Assembly (NCBI GenBank): GCA_903895695.1
Contig: CAITUY010000022.1
Span: 1-64,000, forward strand
DNA: 64,000 nucleotides
DNA from: an uncultured bacterium
GTDB taxonomy: Bacteria > Verrucomicrobiota > Kiritimatiellia > CAIKKV01 > CAITUY01
Reading direction: 5' to 3'
Position numbers and translations under genes: made by a program. Under the pieces are notes generated by a model. That model worked only from the letters and a program-made list of their open reading frames with translations. It searched no databases and was not told the origin of the DNA. This document shows, piece by piece, positions 27,198 through 37,055 of the stretch; position 1 is the first letter of the stretch; each line of letters begins with the position of its first letter.

Positions 27198-29327
27198 TCA
27201 GGCTTGGGTCTCGGGCACCGCGGCCGCCTCGGGGGCCTTGTCGCGGTCGGCCATTGCCTGGCGGCGGCTGAGCTTCACGCGGCCCTTCTCGTCGACGCCG
27301 ATGCACTTGACCCACATCTGGTCGCCGACCTTGCAGACGTCTTCCACGGTGCGAACGTGGCAGTCGGCCAGTTCGCTGATGTGGACGAGTCCGTCGCGGC
27401 CGGGGAAGATCTCGACAAAGCACCCGAACTTGGTGATGCCCACCACGGTGCCGTTGTAGATGGCGCCTTCCTCGGGCTCGGCCGTGATCATGCTGATCTC
27501 GCGCACGGCGATCTTGAGGCCCTCGATATTGGCGCTGAACACCTTCACGGTGCCGTCATCCTCGATATCGATCTGCGTGCCGCTGATCTCGGTGATGCGG
27601 CGGATGTTCTTGCCGCCGGGGCCGATGAGCTCGCCGATCTTGTCCGGCGGGATCTTCAGCGTCTCGATGCGCGGCGCATACGGCGACATTTCGGATCGCG
27701 GCGCGGCGAGCACGGTCTGCATGTACTCCAGAATGTGGAGACGGGCGATGCGGCACTTCTCGAATGTCTCCGTGACCACAGGCCACGGCAAGCCTCGGAT
27801 CTTGAGGTCCAGCTGGAAGCCGGTGATGCCGTCACGCGTGCCGGCGACCTTGAAGTCCATGTCGCCGCAGTGATCCTCGTCGCCGAGGATGTCGACCACG
27901 GTGCAGGTCTTGCCCGCGCCGGTGAACAACCCGCAGGAGATGCCGGCCACCGGCTTCTGGATCGGAATGCCGGCATCCATTAGGGCCAGCGTCCCAACGC
28001 AGATGCTGGCCATGGAGGTCGAGCCGTTGGAGCCCATGACATCCGAGACCAACCGTACGGTGTAGGGGTAATCCTTGGGCATGACGCGTTCGATCGAGCG
28101 CTCGGCGAGCGCGCCGTGGCCGATTTCGCGGCGGCCGGGCGAGCCCATGCGACCCGTTTCACCCACGCTGTACGGCGGGAAGTTATAGTGCAGCATGAAC
28201 GACTTCGAGGTCGCGCCGCCCGCGATGGCGTCCATATCCTGGGCGTCGCCGCTCGTGCCGAGGGTCACCGTGCCCAGGGCTTGCGTCTCGCCGCGCCCGA
28301 AGAAGGCGGAGCCGTGGACGCGGGGGAGCACGCCGACCTTGCCTTGGAGCGGGCGAACCGCGTCAAAGCTTCGGCCGTCGATGCGCTTGCCGTTCTCCAA
28401 CACGTTCCGGCGGACGCATTCGATGCCCAGTTCGTCGGACGTGGCGCGGTACTGTTCCGCGGTCATGGCGGGGAACTTCTCGAGGAGTTTGGCCTTGAGG
28501 TCCTGCGTGGCTTTCGCCACGGCTTCGCGGCGCGCCAGTTTGCCGGGGATCAGGTAGGCCTGCCGGAGCGTGGCGCCGACGAGATCACGGGCTGCGTTGA
28601 GCAGAGCGTGATCGGCGGCCGGATCGGCCACGACCTTGTCGGGCAAGCCGAGCTTGCGTCGCAGTTCGAGCTGGGCGGCAATCAACTTGCGGCATTCCGC
28701 GTGCGCGAACTGCATGGCGGCCACGAGGTCGGCCTCCTGGAGTTCGTCGCAGCCGCCCTCGATCATGACCGGCATGTCCTGATTTCCGGCGTAGATGAGG
28801 TCGAGATCGCTTTCCTCGGATTCCTTGATCGTGGGGTTGGCCACGAATTTTCCGGCAATGCGGCCCACGCGCAAGCCGCCGATTGGCCCCATGAAGGGCA
28901 GATCGGAGAGCGTCAGCGCGGCGCTGGCGGCCAGGATCGAGAGGCTGTCGCAATCGTTCTCGCCATCGGCGGACAGGAGCGTCTGGACGATCTGAACGTC
29001 ATTCCGGTAGCCGTCGGCGAAGAGCGCGCGGATCGGGCGATCCGTGAAGCGCGCCGTTAGGATTTCCTTCTCCGACGGGCGGCCTTCGCGCTTGAAGAAT
29101 CCGCCCGGGAACTTGCCGGCTGCGGAGAACTTCTCGCGGTACTCAACCTGCAGCGGGAAGTAGTCGATGCCGTCGCGGGGCGCGGAAGCCGCGGTGGCGG
29201 TCGAGAGCAGGATCGTGTCGCCTTGACGGACGGTTACGGCGCCATTGGCCTGGAGGGCGAGGAGCCCCGTTTCAATAGTCAGCAGTTTATCGCCGACCTG
29301 TACTTGGACGGATACGGGATCGTTCAT
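27198..29327 (-). CDS. pnp: Polyribonucleotide nucleotidyltransferase (PNPase)
   Basis: A 709-residue PNPase, the phosphorolytic 3'-5' exoribonuclease of the RNA degradosome. Two RNase PH cores are present ([12 protein letters not shown] with [36 protein letters not shown] with [18 protein letters not shown]), followed by a KH domain ([16 protein letters not shown]) and an S1 domain ending SRRQAM. ATG 29327 gives the canonical start; the upstream TTG extension is unlikely. A perfect palindrome between rpsO and this gene may be an RNase III or autoregulation site as in E. coli. It is the last gene of the operon and is followed by a terminator. Confidence 0.98.
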   Translation of the reverse strand: MNDPVSVQVQVGDKLLTIETGLLALQANGAVTVRQGDTILLSTATAASAPRDGIDYFPLQVEYREKFSAAGKFPGGFFKREGRPSEKEILTARFTDRPIRALFADGYRNDVQIVQTLLSADGENDCDSLSILAASAALTLSDLPFMGPIGGLRVGRIAGKFVANPTIKESEESDLDLIYAGNQDMPVMIEGGCDELQEADLVAAMQFAHAECRKLIAAQLELRRKLGLPDKVVADPAADHALLNAARDLVGATLRQAYLIPGKLARREAVAKATQDLKAKLLEKFPAMTAEQYRATSDELGIECVRRNVLENGKRIDGRSFDAVRPLQGKVGVLPRVHGSAFFGRGETQALGTVTLGTSGDAQDMDAIAGGATSKSFMLHYNFPPYSVGETGRMGSPGRREIGHGALAERSIERVMPKDYPYTVRLVSDVMGSNGSTSMASICVGTLALMDAGIPIQKPVAGISCGLFTGAGKTCTVVDILGDEDHCGDMDFKVAGTRDGITGFQLDLKIRGLPWPVVTETFEKCRIARLHILEYMQTVLAAPRSEMSPYAPRIETLKIPPDKIGELIGPGGKNIRRITEISGTQIDIEDDGTVKVFSANIEGLKIAVREISMITAEPEEGAIYNGTVVGITKFGCFVEIFPGRDGLVHISELADCHVRTVEDVCKVGDQMWVKCIGVDEKGRVKLSRRQAMADRDKAPEAAAVPETQA

Positions 29328-29366
29328 GGGTGTGAGGGGGGAGGAATGCGGGCGACGAAGAAACCC

Positions 29367-29385
29367 CTTGTGATGCAATCACAAG
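29367..29385 (-). promoter_or_regulatory. Perfect hairpin between rpsO and pnp
   Basis: CTTGTGATGCAATCACAAG has 8-base arms around a 3-base loop. On the minus strand it is followed by GGGGTTTCTTC, a weak T-tract, so it may be a partial rpsO terminator. It is also where the E. coli pnp leader carries an RNase III-cleaved stem through which PNPase represses itself. Either role is inferred from position. Confidence 0.55.
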
Positions 29386-29420
29386 CAGACGGGCGTCCCG
29401 AAGCCGCGTATCCCGCCGGC

Positions 29421-29684
29421 TTAGCGGCGGAGTTTCAAACGCTTAATAATGTCCTGATAGCGGGCTTCGTCCGTGCTCTTGACGTAGTTGAGCAGTCGGC
29501 GCCGCGCGCTAACCATCTTCAGAAGACCGTAGCGCGAGCTATGGTCCTTCTTGTGGAGCTTGAGGTGCTCCGTGAGTTCTTCGATGCGGCGCGACAGGAG
29601 GGCAATCTGCACCTCCGAGGAACCGGTGTCCTTTTCGTGGCGCTGAAACTCATTCCGAATCGTGCTTTTAACTTGAGGGTCCAT
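29421..29684 (-). CDS. rpsO: 30S ribosomal protein S15
   Basis: An 87-residue S15, the normal length. It binds the central domain of 16S rRNA early in 30S assembly. The family signature is complete: [34 protein letters not shown], and the ARRRLLNYV segment. The order ribF-rpsO-pnp is highly conserved in bacteria. Confidence 0.98.
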   Translation of the reverse strand: MDPQVKSTIRNEFQRHEKDTGSSEVQIALLSRRIEELTEHLKLHKKDHSSRYGLLKMVSARRRLLNYVKSTDEARYQDIIKRLKLRR

Positions 29685-29711
29685 ACTCGCCTGAGCCCTA
29701 TCCCCTTTCCT

Positions 29712-30719
29712 TTATCTCTTCTTCTTTTTGTTTTGGACTATACTGTCGGGGTACCATGCCTGTAAAGCCTTGTTCCATTCTTTTTGCGCGGCCGGTGCGC
29801 GCAGCGTGCGGCGTGCGGCGTCGACGTCGCGTTCGATCTGCCGCACCAGTGCGTTCAGGGTCGCGAAGCGGCGTTCGGCGCGCAGGAAGGCGATGAAGAA
29901 AACCTCGATGTGCCGGCGATACAACTGCAGGCGGGCATCCATGACGTGCAGTTCCAGCAGCGGGGCCGGCGCCTGGGCGACCGTGGGATGGACGCCGAAG
30001 TTGACGATGCCTTCATAGGCTTTGCCGGCGATCAGGGCCTGCACGGCATAGATGCCGACCGGGGGGCTCACCTCATTGTGCGGGTCGAGGTTGGCCGTGG
30101 GATAGCCGAGTTCGCGGCCGATGCGGTTGCCGCGCACCACGGTGCCGAGAATGCTGAATGGGCGGCCCAGCAACCGGCGGGCGAGGCCAAGGCGGCCGGC
30201 GGCGATCGCTTCGCGGATGCGGGTGCTGGAGACTGCGACCCCCGCGTGGCGGACGGGCGGTACCCGGGTGAGCCCGATGCCGCGGGTCTTCGCCCAGGCG
30301 GCCAGCATGGCGGTATCGCCGCGGCCGAATCGGCCGAAGCGCCAATCTTCGCCCACGAAGATGTGCGCCAGGGTCGGGGCGGCTCGCTCCAGGCGGCGCA
30401 GGAATGCCTCGGGCTCCAAGGCCGCGAACCGCCGGGTGAAGGGGATCAACAGGCAGCCGTCCACCCCGAGGCGGCCCATGAGTTCCACCTTGTGGGCTGT
30501 GGAGGTCAACAGCAGGGGCGCAATCTCCGGCTTGAGCACCTTGAGAGGGTGCGTGTGGAAGGTCATGGCCCACGTCTCGCCGCCCATGGCCGTCGCCGCG
30601 GCTTCGGCGCGTCGCAGCACCGCCTGATGACCCGCATGGACCCCATCGAAGAAGCCGGCCGCCAGACAGATAGGCTTTTTGACGGTGCGCAGCCCCGTCA
30701 TGGTGCGGATGATCTTCAT
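29712..30719 (-). CDS. ribF: Bifunctional riboflavin kinase / FAD synthetase
   Basis: A 335-residue RibF that makes FMN and then FAD from riboflavin. The N-terminal adenylyltransferase domain has GFFDGVHAGHQ and the VSSTRIREAI segment. The C-terminal kinase domain has GNRIGRELGYPTANL and the PPVGIYAV segment. ATG 30719 follows a short gap after truB and gives a normal N terminus. The C terminus is strongly basic (NKKKKR). Confidence 0.96.
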   Translation of the reverse strand: MKIIRTMTGLRTVKKPICLAAGFFDGVHAGHQAVLRRAEAAATAMGGETWAMTFHTHPLKVLKPEIAPLLLTSTAHKVELMGRLGVDGCLLIPFTRRFAALEPEAFLRRLERAAPTLAHIFVGEDWRFGRFGRGDTAMLAAWAKTRGIGLTRVPPVRHAGVAVSSTRIREAIAAGRLGLARRLLGRPFSILGTVVRGNRIGRELGYPTANLDPHNEVSPPVGIYAVQALIAGKAYEGIVNFGVHPTVAQAPAPLLELHVMDARLQLYRRHIEVFFIAFLRAERRFATLNALVRQIERDVDAARRTLRAPAAQKEWNKALQAWYPDSIVQNKKKKR

Positions 30720-30724
30720 CGGCC

Positions 30725-31451
30725 TCAGCCTTCGCCGGGGCCGCCGGCAACGGCATGCATGGGAATGACCACGTCCATGAGCTGGAGCGTCTCGCGCTGC
30801 AGCAGCGCATCCAACGGCGTGGCCTGGAGCACGGAGTACCCGCAGGATTCGGTCCGGCGCAACTGCTCCAGATGGGCGCCCACCCCGAGCTGTTCGCCGA
30901 CATCGTGGCAAATGGTCCTGACATAGGTGCCCTTGGTGCAGCGCAGCACGAAAGACGCCCGGGGCGGCGTGAACTCCAGCAACCGGAATTCGTAGATGTG
31001 AATAAGCCGCGGGGCGCGCTCCACTTCCTGCCCCTTGCGGGCCAGCTTATACAGGGGCACGCCGGCTTGCTTGATCGCCGACACCATGGGCGGCGTCTGG
31101 TACAGGTCGCCCGCGAACGGCGCCATCGCGCCCAGCAACTGCTCGCGCGTAACGCCGGAGGGGATCGGCCTCGCGAAGGACCGCGCCATCGGCGTCCTGC
31201 GAGTCGGTCGTGACGCCCAGTTTCAGGGTCCCCTCGTAGGTCTTGTCCGACGACATGAAGCGCGCCGAGAGCCGGGTGCCGCGCCCCAGCATGATGATGA
31301 GCAGGCCGGTGGCGGCGGGGTCGAGCGTGCCGCCGTGGCCCACCTTCTTGAAATGGAAGTGACGGCGGATACGGGCGACAACGTCGTGGGACGTCAGGCC
31401 GGCAGGCTTGTCGACGAGTATGATACCGTCAAACGGGTCGGTCGGATTCAT
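30725..31451 (-). pseudogene. truB: tRNA pseudouridine-55 synthase, interrupted by a +1 frameshift
   Basis: TruB makes pseudouridine 55 in tRNA T-loops. Its N-terminal half (31451 to about 31164) reads [19 protein letters not shown], the catalytic [14 protein letters not shown] and [20 protein letters not shown]. The C-terminal half continues in another frame (from about 31160 down to 30725) with [36 protein letters not shown] and RCTKGTYVRTICHDVG. Removing one C from a four-C run (GGGG at 31160-31163 on the plus strand) restores a continuous 241-residue protein reading [12 protein letters not shown]. All motifs on both sides are intact, which suggests a very recent mutation or a sequencing/assembly error rather than decay. 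Confidence 0.9.
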
Positions 31452-31842
31452 CGGGCTCGGGATCCTCGGGGGCTGGCGGCGAACCGTCGGGATCGGTCGG
31501 CGGCAGGGTGGAGAGAAGCGACAGAATGCGGTCGCCTGTTTCCAGCGACCGGTCGAGTTCGAACTGCAGGCGCGGGGTATACTTCAGGACGACCACCTTG
31601 GCGATCTCCTCCTGAATGGCGGCGTGCAGGGACTGAAGATGGTGGAGCACGCGGCGGTGCATCGCCTCGTCGCCCCGCACCGAGACCAGAACCCGGGCAT
31701 GCCGCAGGTTGTCGCTGGCGATGACGTGCGTGACCGTCACGGCGGCCAGGTCCACGACCGAGCGATCTGTGACACGAAACAGGATTCCGCCGATCTCGCG
31801 GCGGAGCAACTCGTTCACGCGGGTAAGGCGGTCGACCTTCAT
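31429..31842 (-). CDS. rbfA: 30S ribosome-binding factor A
   Basis: A 137-residue RbfA, a KH-fold factor for late 30S maturation and 16S 5' end processing. It shows [34 protein letters not shown] and [21 protein letters not shown]. The last is the conserved P.L.F..D.s...g..i motif. ATG 31842 is chosen because the upstream extension is a shadow of infB. The acidic, Pro-rich tail overlaps the truB start by 23 bases, consistent with coupling. Confidence 0.95.
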   Translation of the reverse strand: MKVDRLTRVNELLRREIGGILFRVTDRSVVDLAAVTVTHVIASDNLRHARVLVSVRGDEAMHRRVLHHLQSLHAAIQEEIAKVVVLKYTPRLQFELDRSLETGDRILSLLSTLPPTDPDGSPPAPEDPEPDESDRPV

Positions 31843-31861
31843 GGCAGGCACCCCGGGACCG

Positions 31862-33922
31862 TTACAGGGTTTGGGCAATACGCTCGATTTCGTAGAACTC
31901 GAGAACGTCGCCCTCGGCAAACGTCGAGAAGTTGTCGAGGCGGATGCCGCATTCCTGGCCTTCGCGCACCTCGGCGGCATCGTTTTGGAATCGGCGCAGC
32001 GAATTCACGCCGCCTTCGAACAGAACGCTGCCCGCGCGCTTGACGCGCACCTTGAATTTCGGCGTCACGCGGCCATCGGTGACCATGCAGCCCGCAATGG
32101 TGCCGCCCTTGGAGATCTCGAAGACCTGCCTGACCTCGGCGTGGCCCGCAATCTTTTCCTTGAAGATCGGCGTCAACAGGCCGGCCATGGCTTCGCGGAC
32201 CTGATCGAGCAATTCGTAGATGATGCTGTGCAGCCGGATCTCCACGCCTTCCTGCTTGGCCAGCTTGATGGCGGCCTCGTCCACGGAGACATGGAACCCG
32301 ATGATGACGGCGTCCGACGCGCTGGCCAGCAGGATATCGTTGGCCGAGACATTGCCGACCGCGCACATCAGGATGTTGATGCTGACCTTGTCGCTGGCGA
32401 TCTGCTTGAGCGAGTGCTCGATGGCTTCGATCGACCCCTGCACGTCGCCCTTGATGATGAGCTTCAGCTCGACGAGCTCGGAGGATTCCTTGAGCCGCTC
32501 GAAGAGGCTGCCCAGGGACGCGCGCTTGGGCGTCGAGAGCGAGGCGGCCTTGATCTCGGCCTGGCGCGCTTCGGCAACCACCCGCGCCTGCTTCTCGTTC
32601 GCACAAACCTCGAAGGCCGCCCCGGCCTCCGGGACGCCCGGAAGCCCAAGACATTTCACGGGCATGGACGGCCCGGCCGACTTGACTTTGACGCCGTGGT
32701 CGTCGATGAGGGCCCGGACCCGGCCGACATGAGGCCCGCACATCAGCACGTCGCCCAGCTTGAGCGTTCCGTCGGTGATCAGGATATTCGCGGTCGGGCC
32801 CATGCCCGACTCGAGCTGGGCCTCGATGACGAACCCCTTGGCCGGCAGGCTCGCGTTGGCCCTGAGTTCCATCATTTCGGCCTGCAGGAGGATCATGTCG
32901 AGCAGTTCGGGGACGCCTTGTCCGGTCAGCGCGCTGACCGGGACGCAGATGGTGGTTCCGCCCCAATCCTCGGGCGTCAGTTCGATGCCCGCGAGCTGCT
33001 TCTTGACGCGGTCGATATTGGCCGTAGGCAGATCGATCTTATTCAAGGCGATCATGATTTGGACGCCCGCCGCCTTGGCGTGTTTGATCGCCTCCTGTGT
33101 CTGGGGCATGATGCCGTCGCCCGCGTCGATCACGATGATCGCAATATCCGTCATCTGCGCGCCCCGGGCGCGCATGGCGGTGAAAGCTTCATGGCCGGGC
33201 GTGTCGAGGAAGGTGACGCTCTTTTCCTTCACCTTGACGGTTGCCGCACCGATGTGCTGCGTAATGCCGCCGGCTTCGCCCTTGGCCACCTGCGTGTTGC
33301 GGATGCGATCGAGCAGGGACGTCTTGCCGTGGTCGACATGACCGAGCACCGCCACGATCGGCGGGCGGGAAGTGGCCTGAAGAGGTTTGGCGACTTCAGC
33401 TACCGGTTTTTCCTTCTTTTTGGGTGGAGGAGGGGGCTCGGGCTTCTTCTCACGTTCCACCTTGAACCCGTGCTTTTCGGCCACCCGGGCGCAGTCCTTG
33501 ATATCGATGTGTTCGCTGATCGACGCCAGGACGTTCAGGCGCATGAGTTCGGCGATGAGCTGGTTCGGGCGCACGCCGAGGATCAGGGCCAGATCGCGCA
33601 CCGTGATGGGGCCCTTCAAATGAATGGTCTTGCCGTCGATCGTCGCGCCCGGGACCACAGGCCCGGCCGGCGCGGCGGGTTCCGGTGCCGACACGGCGGC
33701 CGGGGCCGCCGCAGCGGGGGCTGCTGCCGCCGGGACTGGAGCTGGAGTCGCCGGAGCCGCGGCTGCCGCCGCGGGCTTGGCGAAAGACGCCTTGACCTTC
33801 GCGACGGTCTCGGCGTCGAGCGCACCGATGGCCTGCCTGCCGGGGAAACCCAGAGCCGTCAGACGGTCGAGCACCTCTTTGTTCGTGAGACCCAGTTCCT
33901 TGGCTAATTCGTGGACTCTCAT
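31862..33922 (-). CDS. infB: Translation initiation factor IF-2
   Basis: A 686-residue IF-2, on the short side because the N-terminal linker is brief. An IF2_N module (MRVHELAKELGLTNKEVLDRL) is followed by an Ala/Pro-rich linker, a second IF2_N-like module (ITVRDLALILGVRPNQLI), and the GTPase domain with VLGHVDHGKTSLLD, DTPGHEAFTAMR and NKIDLP. Domains II to IV follow, with a C-terminal fMet-tRNA-binding region (ECGIRLDNFSTFAEGDVLE). The start overlaps the nusA stop (ATGA). Confidence 0.98.
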   Translation of the reverse strand: MRVHELAKELGLTNKEVLDRLTALGFPGRQAIGALDAETVAKVKASFAKPAAAAAAPATPAPVPAAAAPAAAAPAAVSAPEPAAPAGPVVPGATIDGKTIHLKGPITVRDLALILGVRPNQLIAELMRLNVLASISEHIDIKDCARVAEKHGFKVEREKKPEPPPPPKKKEKPVAEVAKPLQATSRPPIVAVLGHVDHGKTSLLDRIRNTQVAKGEAGGITQHIGAATVKVKEKSVTFLDTPGHEAFTAMRARGAQMTDIAIIVIDAGDGIMPQTQEAIKHAKAAGVQIMIALNKIDLPTANIDRVKKQLAGIELTPEDWGGTTICVPVSALTGQGVPELLDMILLQAEMMELRANASLPAKGFVIEAQLESGMGPTANILITDGTLKLGDVLMCGPHVGRVRALIDDHGVKVKSAGPSMPVKCLGLPGVPEAGAAFEVCANEKQARVVAEARQAEIKAASLSTPKRASLGSLFERLKESSELVELKLIIKGDVQGSIEAIEHSLKQIASDKVSINILMCAVGNVSANDILLASASDAVIIGFHVSVDEAAIKLAKQEGVEIRLHSIIYELLDQVREAMAGLLTPIFKEKIAGHAEVRQVFEISKGGTIAGCMVTDGRVTPKFKVRVKRAGSVLFEGGVNSLRRFQNDAAEVREGQECGIRLDNFSTFAEGDVLEFYEIERIAQTL

Positions 33923-35193
33923 GCGGTCCCTTCGGTCTTCTCAACGTCGCGCGGTTGCGCGGCCGCCGCTGCTTCGTAGATGGCTTGTGCGGTGGTGGCA
34001 TCGAACTCGCCGGTGGCCTCCAGGTCGGCCACCTCCGCCGCCAGGATACCCTCGATATTCAGGAAGCCGGCGTTCACCAGTTTCTTGGCATTTTCCTGCC
34101 CAATGCCCGGCACCTGGCCGAGACTCTCGATGGCGCGCGCGACCTTCTCTTCGAAGGTGACGTTGCCTTCTTCCTTCTGGACGTCGATCTTCCAGCCGAT
34201 GAGTTTGGAGGTCAGGCGCACGTTCTGGCCGCGCTTCCCGATCGCCAGCGACAACTGGTCGGCCTCGGTGGTCACGTGCACCACCCTGGGCTTGTCCGGA
34301 TCGATCTCCACCTTGCTCAATTTGGCGGGGGAGAGCGCGTTGGTGACGTAAGTCTTCACGTCATCGCTCCAGCGGACGATATCGATCTTCTCGCCGGACA
34401 GTTCGCGCACGATGTTTTTGACGCGCACGCCGCGCATGCCGACGCAGGCGCCCACGGGGTCCACTTTTCCGTCATGCGAGACCACGGCAATTTTCGAGCG
34501 GTACCCGGCTTCGCGGGCTATCCCCTTGATCTCGACGGTCTTGTCGGAGATCTCGGCAACTTCCAGTTCGAACAGGCGCCGGATGAAATCGGGGTGGCTG
34601 CGGGAGAGGATAACGCTCGGACCGGCCGCATTATCCTGCACGGCCACGATCAGGGCGCGGATCTGGTCGCCGACCTGATAGATCTCGGTCGAGATACGCT
34701 CCTTGGACGGCATAATGGCCTCGGCCCGGCCGAGGTCGACGACGATATCGCTGCGCTCGAACCGCCGGATGGTGCCGCTGACAATGTCGCCCGACCGGTC
34801 GCGGTACTCTTCGAACACGATGTTCCGCTCGGCCTGGCGGATCTTCTGCATGATGGCCTGCTTGGCCGTCTGGGCCGCGATTCGACCGAAGTTCTGGGGC
34901 GTGACCTCAACTTCGACCTGATCGCCGAGCTGGGCCGTGGGGTTGATGCGGCGCGCTTCCTGAAGGGTGACATGGTTATGCTTGTCGGTGACCTTTTCCA
35001 CCACGTCCACAGTGGCGAACGCCTTGATATCGCACGACTTGCGATCGATATGGATGCGGAGATTCCGGGCCGGCCCCACGCTCTTCCGCGAGGCCGAAAG
35101 CAGGGCGCTCTCGACCGTCTGGAGCAACGTCTCCCGGTCGATGCCGCGTTCCTTTTCGAGGTAACTCAAGACCGCAGACAGTTCACCGTTCAT
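33919..35193 (-). CDS. nusA: Transcription termination/antitermination factor NusA
   Basis: A 424-residue NusA that binds RNA polymerase and nascent RNA to control pausing, termination and antitermination. An N-terminal polymerase-binding domain is followed by an S1 domain (GDIVSGTIRRFERSDIVVDLGRAEAIMP) and KH domains (VDPVGACVGMRGVRVKNIVREL and LSLAIGKRGQNVRLTSKLIGW). A C-terminal helix-hairpin-helix segment (VPGIGQENAKKLVNAGF) follows. ATG 35193 gives the typical N terminus. rimP, which usually precedes nusA, is absent. Confidence 0.97.
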   Translation of the reverse strand: MNGELSAVLSYLEKERGIDRETLLQTVESALLSASRKSVGPARNLRIHIDRKSCDIKAFATVDVVEKVTDKHNHVTLQEARRINPTAQLGDQVEVEVTPQNFGRIAAQTAKQAIMQKIRQAERNIVFEEYRDRSGDIVSGTIRRFERSDIVVDLGRAEAIMPSKERISTEIYQVGDQIRALIVAVQDNAAGPSVILSRSHPDFIRRLFELEVAEISDKTVEIKGIAREAGYRSKIAVVSHDGKVDPVGACVGMRGVRVKNIVRELSGEKIDIVRWSDDVKTYVTNALSPAKLSKVEIDPDKPRVVHVTTEADQLSLAIGKRGQNVRLTSKLIGWKIDVQKEEGNVTFEEKVARAIESLGQVPGIGQENAKKLVNAGFLNIEGILAAEVADLEATGEFDATTAQAIYEAAAAAQPRDVEKTEGTA

Positions 35194-35243
35194 AGTACAC
35201 CTGACTGAATCAACGCGTAACAACGGAGGGCGTTTATACTGAA

Positions 35244-35266
35244 AAGAGTGGGAAAACCCCACTCTT
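35244..35266 (-). terminator. Hairpin terminator between the Nudix gene and nusA
   Basis: AAGAGTGGG (35244-35252) pairs with CCCACTCTT (35258-35266) around a 5-base loop. On the minus strand it is followed by TTCAG, a short T-tract continuing the stem's own TT. It would separate rfbB-Nudix transcription from the nusA operon. A TATAAA lies just downstream on the minus strand and could belong to the nusA promoter, although no good -35 is placed for it. Confidence 0.6.
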
Positions 35267-35369
35267 CAGCGCCAGCGCTTTCCGTCAAAGGTAGGGACTA
35301 TAGGGCTTGGCTCCGGGAGGGTCAAGCGGTTTCGCGGAGGAATGCGGACGCGTCCGGTTTCCCGGGGGA

Positions 35370-35900
35370 TCAGCAAGGTGTAATTTTGTGTAACGCCCAC
35401 GCAGCCAATGTCTTGCCATCCGTGATAGCGCCGTCGCGGACCTGCTGTTCGAACGCTTCGGGCGTCAGCCGCTCGAGGACGATGCGTTCGTCGCGATCGG
35501 TTCGCTGCGCGGCTGGAGCCGGGGCGAGTTCGGCCCGGAACAGGTGGATGATCTCATCGGTGTAACCCGGGGTGGGGTAGAGGGTTCCGAGAGGGCTCAG
35601 GGACCGGACGGTATACCCGGTTTCCTCCAGGACCTCGCGCGCGGCGCACTGGGCCGGCGTCTCGCCGCGTTCCAGGCAGCCGGCGATGATTTCGACGAGT
35701 TCGCGTTCGACCGGCTTACGAAACTGGCGCACGAAGACGAAGCGGCCGTCCGGGGCCCTGGCCAGCACGGCGGCGGCACCGGGGTGGCGGACGACCTCGC
35801 GGCGGGCGCGCACGCCCGGCTCAAGTTCGACCTCGAGTACGTCGAGCGTGAGGAGGCGCCCGGAAAACACCCGCTCGGTCGATAGGGTCTTTTCGATCAT
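35370..35900 (-). CDS. Nudix hydrolase, ADP-ribose pyrophosphatase-like
   Basis: A 176-residue Nudix enzyme. The Nudix box GCLERGETPAQCAAREVLEETGY fits GX5EX7REUXEEXGU exactly. The upstream FVFVRQFRKPVERELVEIIAG and downstream YPTPGYTDEIIHLF are typical of the ADP-ribose/NDP-sugar pyrophosphatase branch, so the likely substrate is ADP-ribose or a related sugar nucleotide. The start overlaps the rfbB stop (ATGA), so the two form a two-gene unit. Confidence 0.93.
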   Translation of the reverse strand: MIEKTLSTERVFSGRLLTLDVLEVELEPGVRARREVVRHPGAAAVLARAPDGRFVFVRQFRKPVERELVEIIAGCLERGETPAQCAAREVLEETGYTVRSLSPLGTLYPTPGYTDEIIHLFRAELAPAPAAQRTDRDERIVLERLTPEAFEQQVRDGAITDGKTLAAWALHKITPC

Positions 35901-36925
35901 GGGGCTTTCCGGTCGCGCCAGCCGTAGAGCGTGTCATAGGCCTTGCGGTACTCGCCGCTCCGGACCCGCTCCCACCAGGCGCGATTCTGGACGTACCAGT
36001 CCACGGTGGCGCGCAGGGCGTCGTCGAACGGGTGGGCGGGTCGCCAGCCGAGCGTGCGCTGGAGCTTGGCGCTGTCCATGGCGTACCGGCGGTCGTGACC
36101 GGGCCGGTCTTTGACGTACTCGATCAGGCTCTCCGGCTTGTCGAGCAGGGCGAGAATGCGCTTCACGATCTGGAGGTTGGGGACATCGTAGCCGGCGCCG
36201 ATGTTGTAGACCTCTCCCGCCGCGCCCTGCCGCAGCGCGACATCGATTCCCGCGCAGTGGTCGAGCACATAGATCCAGTCCCGCACGTGCAGGCCGTCCC
36301 CGTAAACGGGCAAACGTTCGTTGGCCAGCGCCTTGGCGATCATGAGCGGGATCAGTTTCTCGGGGAACTGGAAGGGGCCGAAGTTGTTCGAGCAGCGCGT
36401 GATGACGATGTCGAGGCCGTGCGAATGGCCGGCGGCGCGGACCAGGCAGTCGGCGCCGGCCTTGGTGGCGGCATAGGGGTTGTTCGGCTGCAAGGGCGTC
36501 TGTTCGGTGAACTGCCCCTCCGGGCCCAGGCTGCCGTAAACCTCATCGGTCGAGACCTGCAGAAAGCGCCTGACGCCGCGTTTGCGGGCTGCGTCCAGGA
36601 GAAGCTGCGTCCCAAGGATATTGGTGCGGATGAACTCGCGGGGCCCCATGTGGAGGCTGCGGTCCACGTGGCTTTCCGCGGCGAAGTTGACGACGGCGTC
36701 GAACGCGTGGGCGCGGAAGACGCGGGAGACGTCGCGCGACGAGGCAACGTCGCCCCTCACGAAGGTATGCCGGGGGTTGTCCTTGAGGTCGGCCAGGTTT
36801 TCCAGGTTGCCCGCGTAGGTCAGCTTGTCGAGGTTGACGATTTCATCGCCAGGGTGCTGCGCGAGCACCTGGCGGACGAAATTGCTGCCGATGAACCCGG
36901 CGCCGCCGGTGACCAGTAGTTTCAT
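35897..36925 (-). CDS. rfbB: dTDP-glucose 4,6-dehydratase
   Basis: A 342-residue short-chain dehydrogenase of the RmlB type, second enzyme of dTDP-rhamnose and other deoxysugar pathways. It shows the NAD motif GGAGFIGSNF, LDKLTYAGNLENL, the dehydratase triad region STDEVYG, the catalytic NPYAATKAGAD (YxxxK) and RCSNNFGPFQFPEKLIPLMI. Length and motif order are normal. rfbA, rfbC and rfbD are not in this window, so any deoxysugar pathway must be completed elsewhere. Confidence 0.95.
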   Translation of the reverse strand: MKLLVTGGAGFIGSNFVRQVLAQHPGDEIVNLDKLTYAGNLENLADLKDNPRHTFVRGDVASSRDVSRVFRAHAFDAVVNFAAESHVDRSLHMGPREFIRTNILGTQLLLDAARKRGVRRFLQVSTDEVYGSLGPEGQFTEQTPLQPNNPYAATKAGADCLVRAAGHSHGLDIVITRCSNNFGPFQFPEKLIPLMIAKALANERLPVYGDGLHVRDWIYVLDHCAGIDVALRQGAAGEVYNIGAGYDVPNLQIVKRILALLDKPESLIEYVKDRPGHDRRYAMDSAKLQRTLGWRPAHPFDDALRATVDWYVQNRAWWERVRSGEYRKAYDTLYGWRDRKAP

Positions 36926-37055
36926 CTCGGGCTCCGCATGACGGGTGACCTTATATACCCGCGGGCGGAGTTCTGTCGAGCGGCATTGACCGCGCCGCGG
37001 GCTGTCGCTGGGCGGGGTTGACACCTGTCGGGCACCCAGCGTAAGGTATAACGCA

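Noticed and set aside
35233..35238. TATAAA on the minus strand as the nusA -10 box
   Set aside because: No acceptable -35 sequence is found 16-18 bases upstream; that position is occupied by the terminator hairpin, so I did not list it as a promoter.
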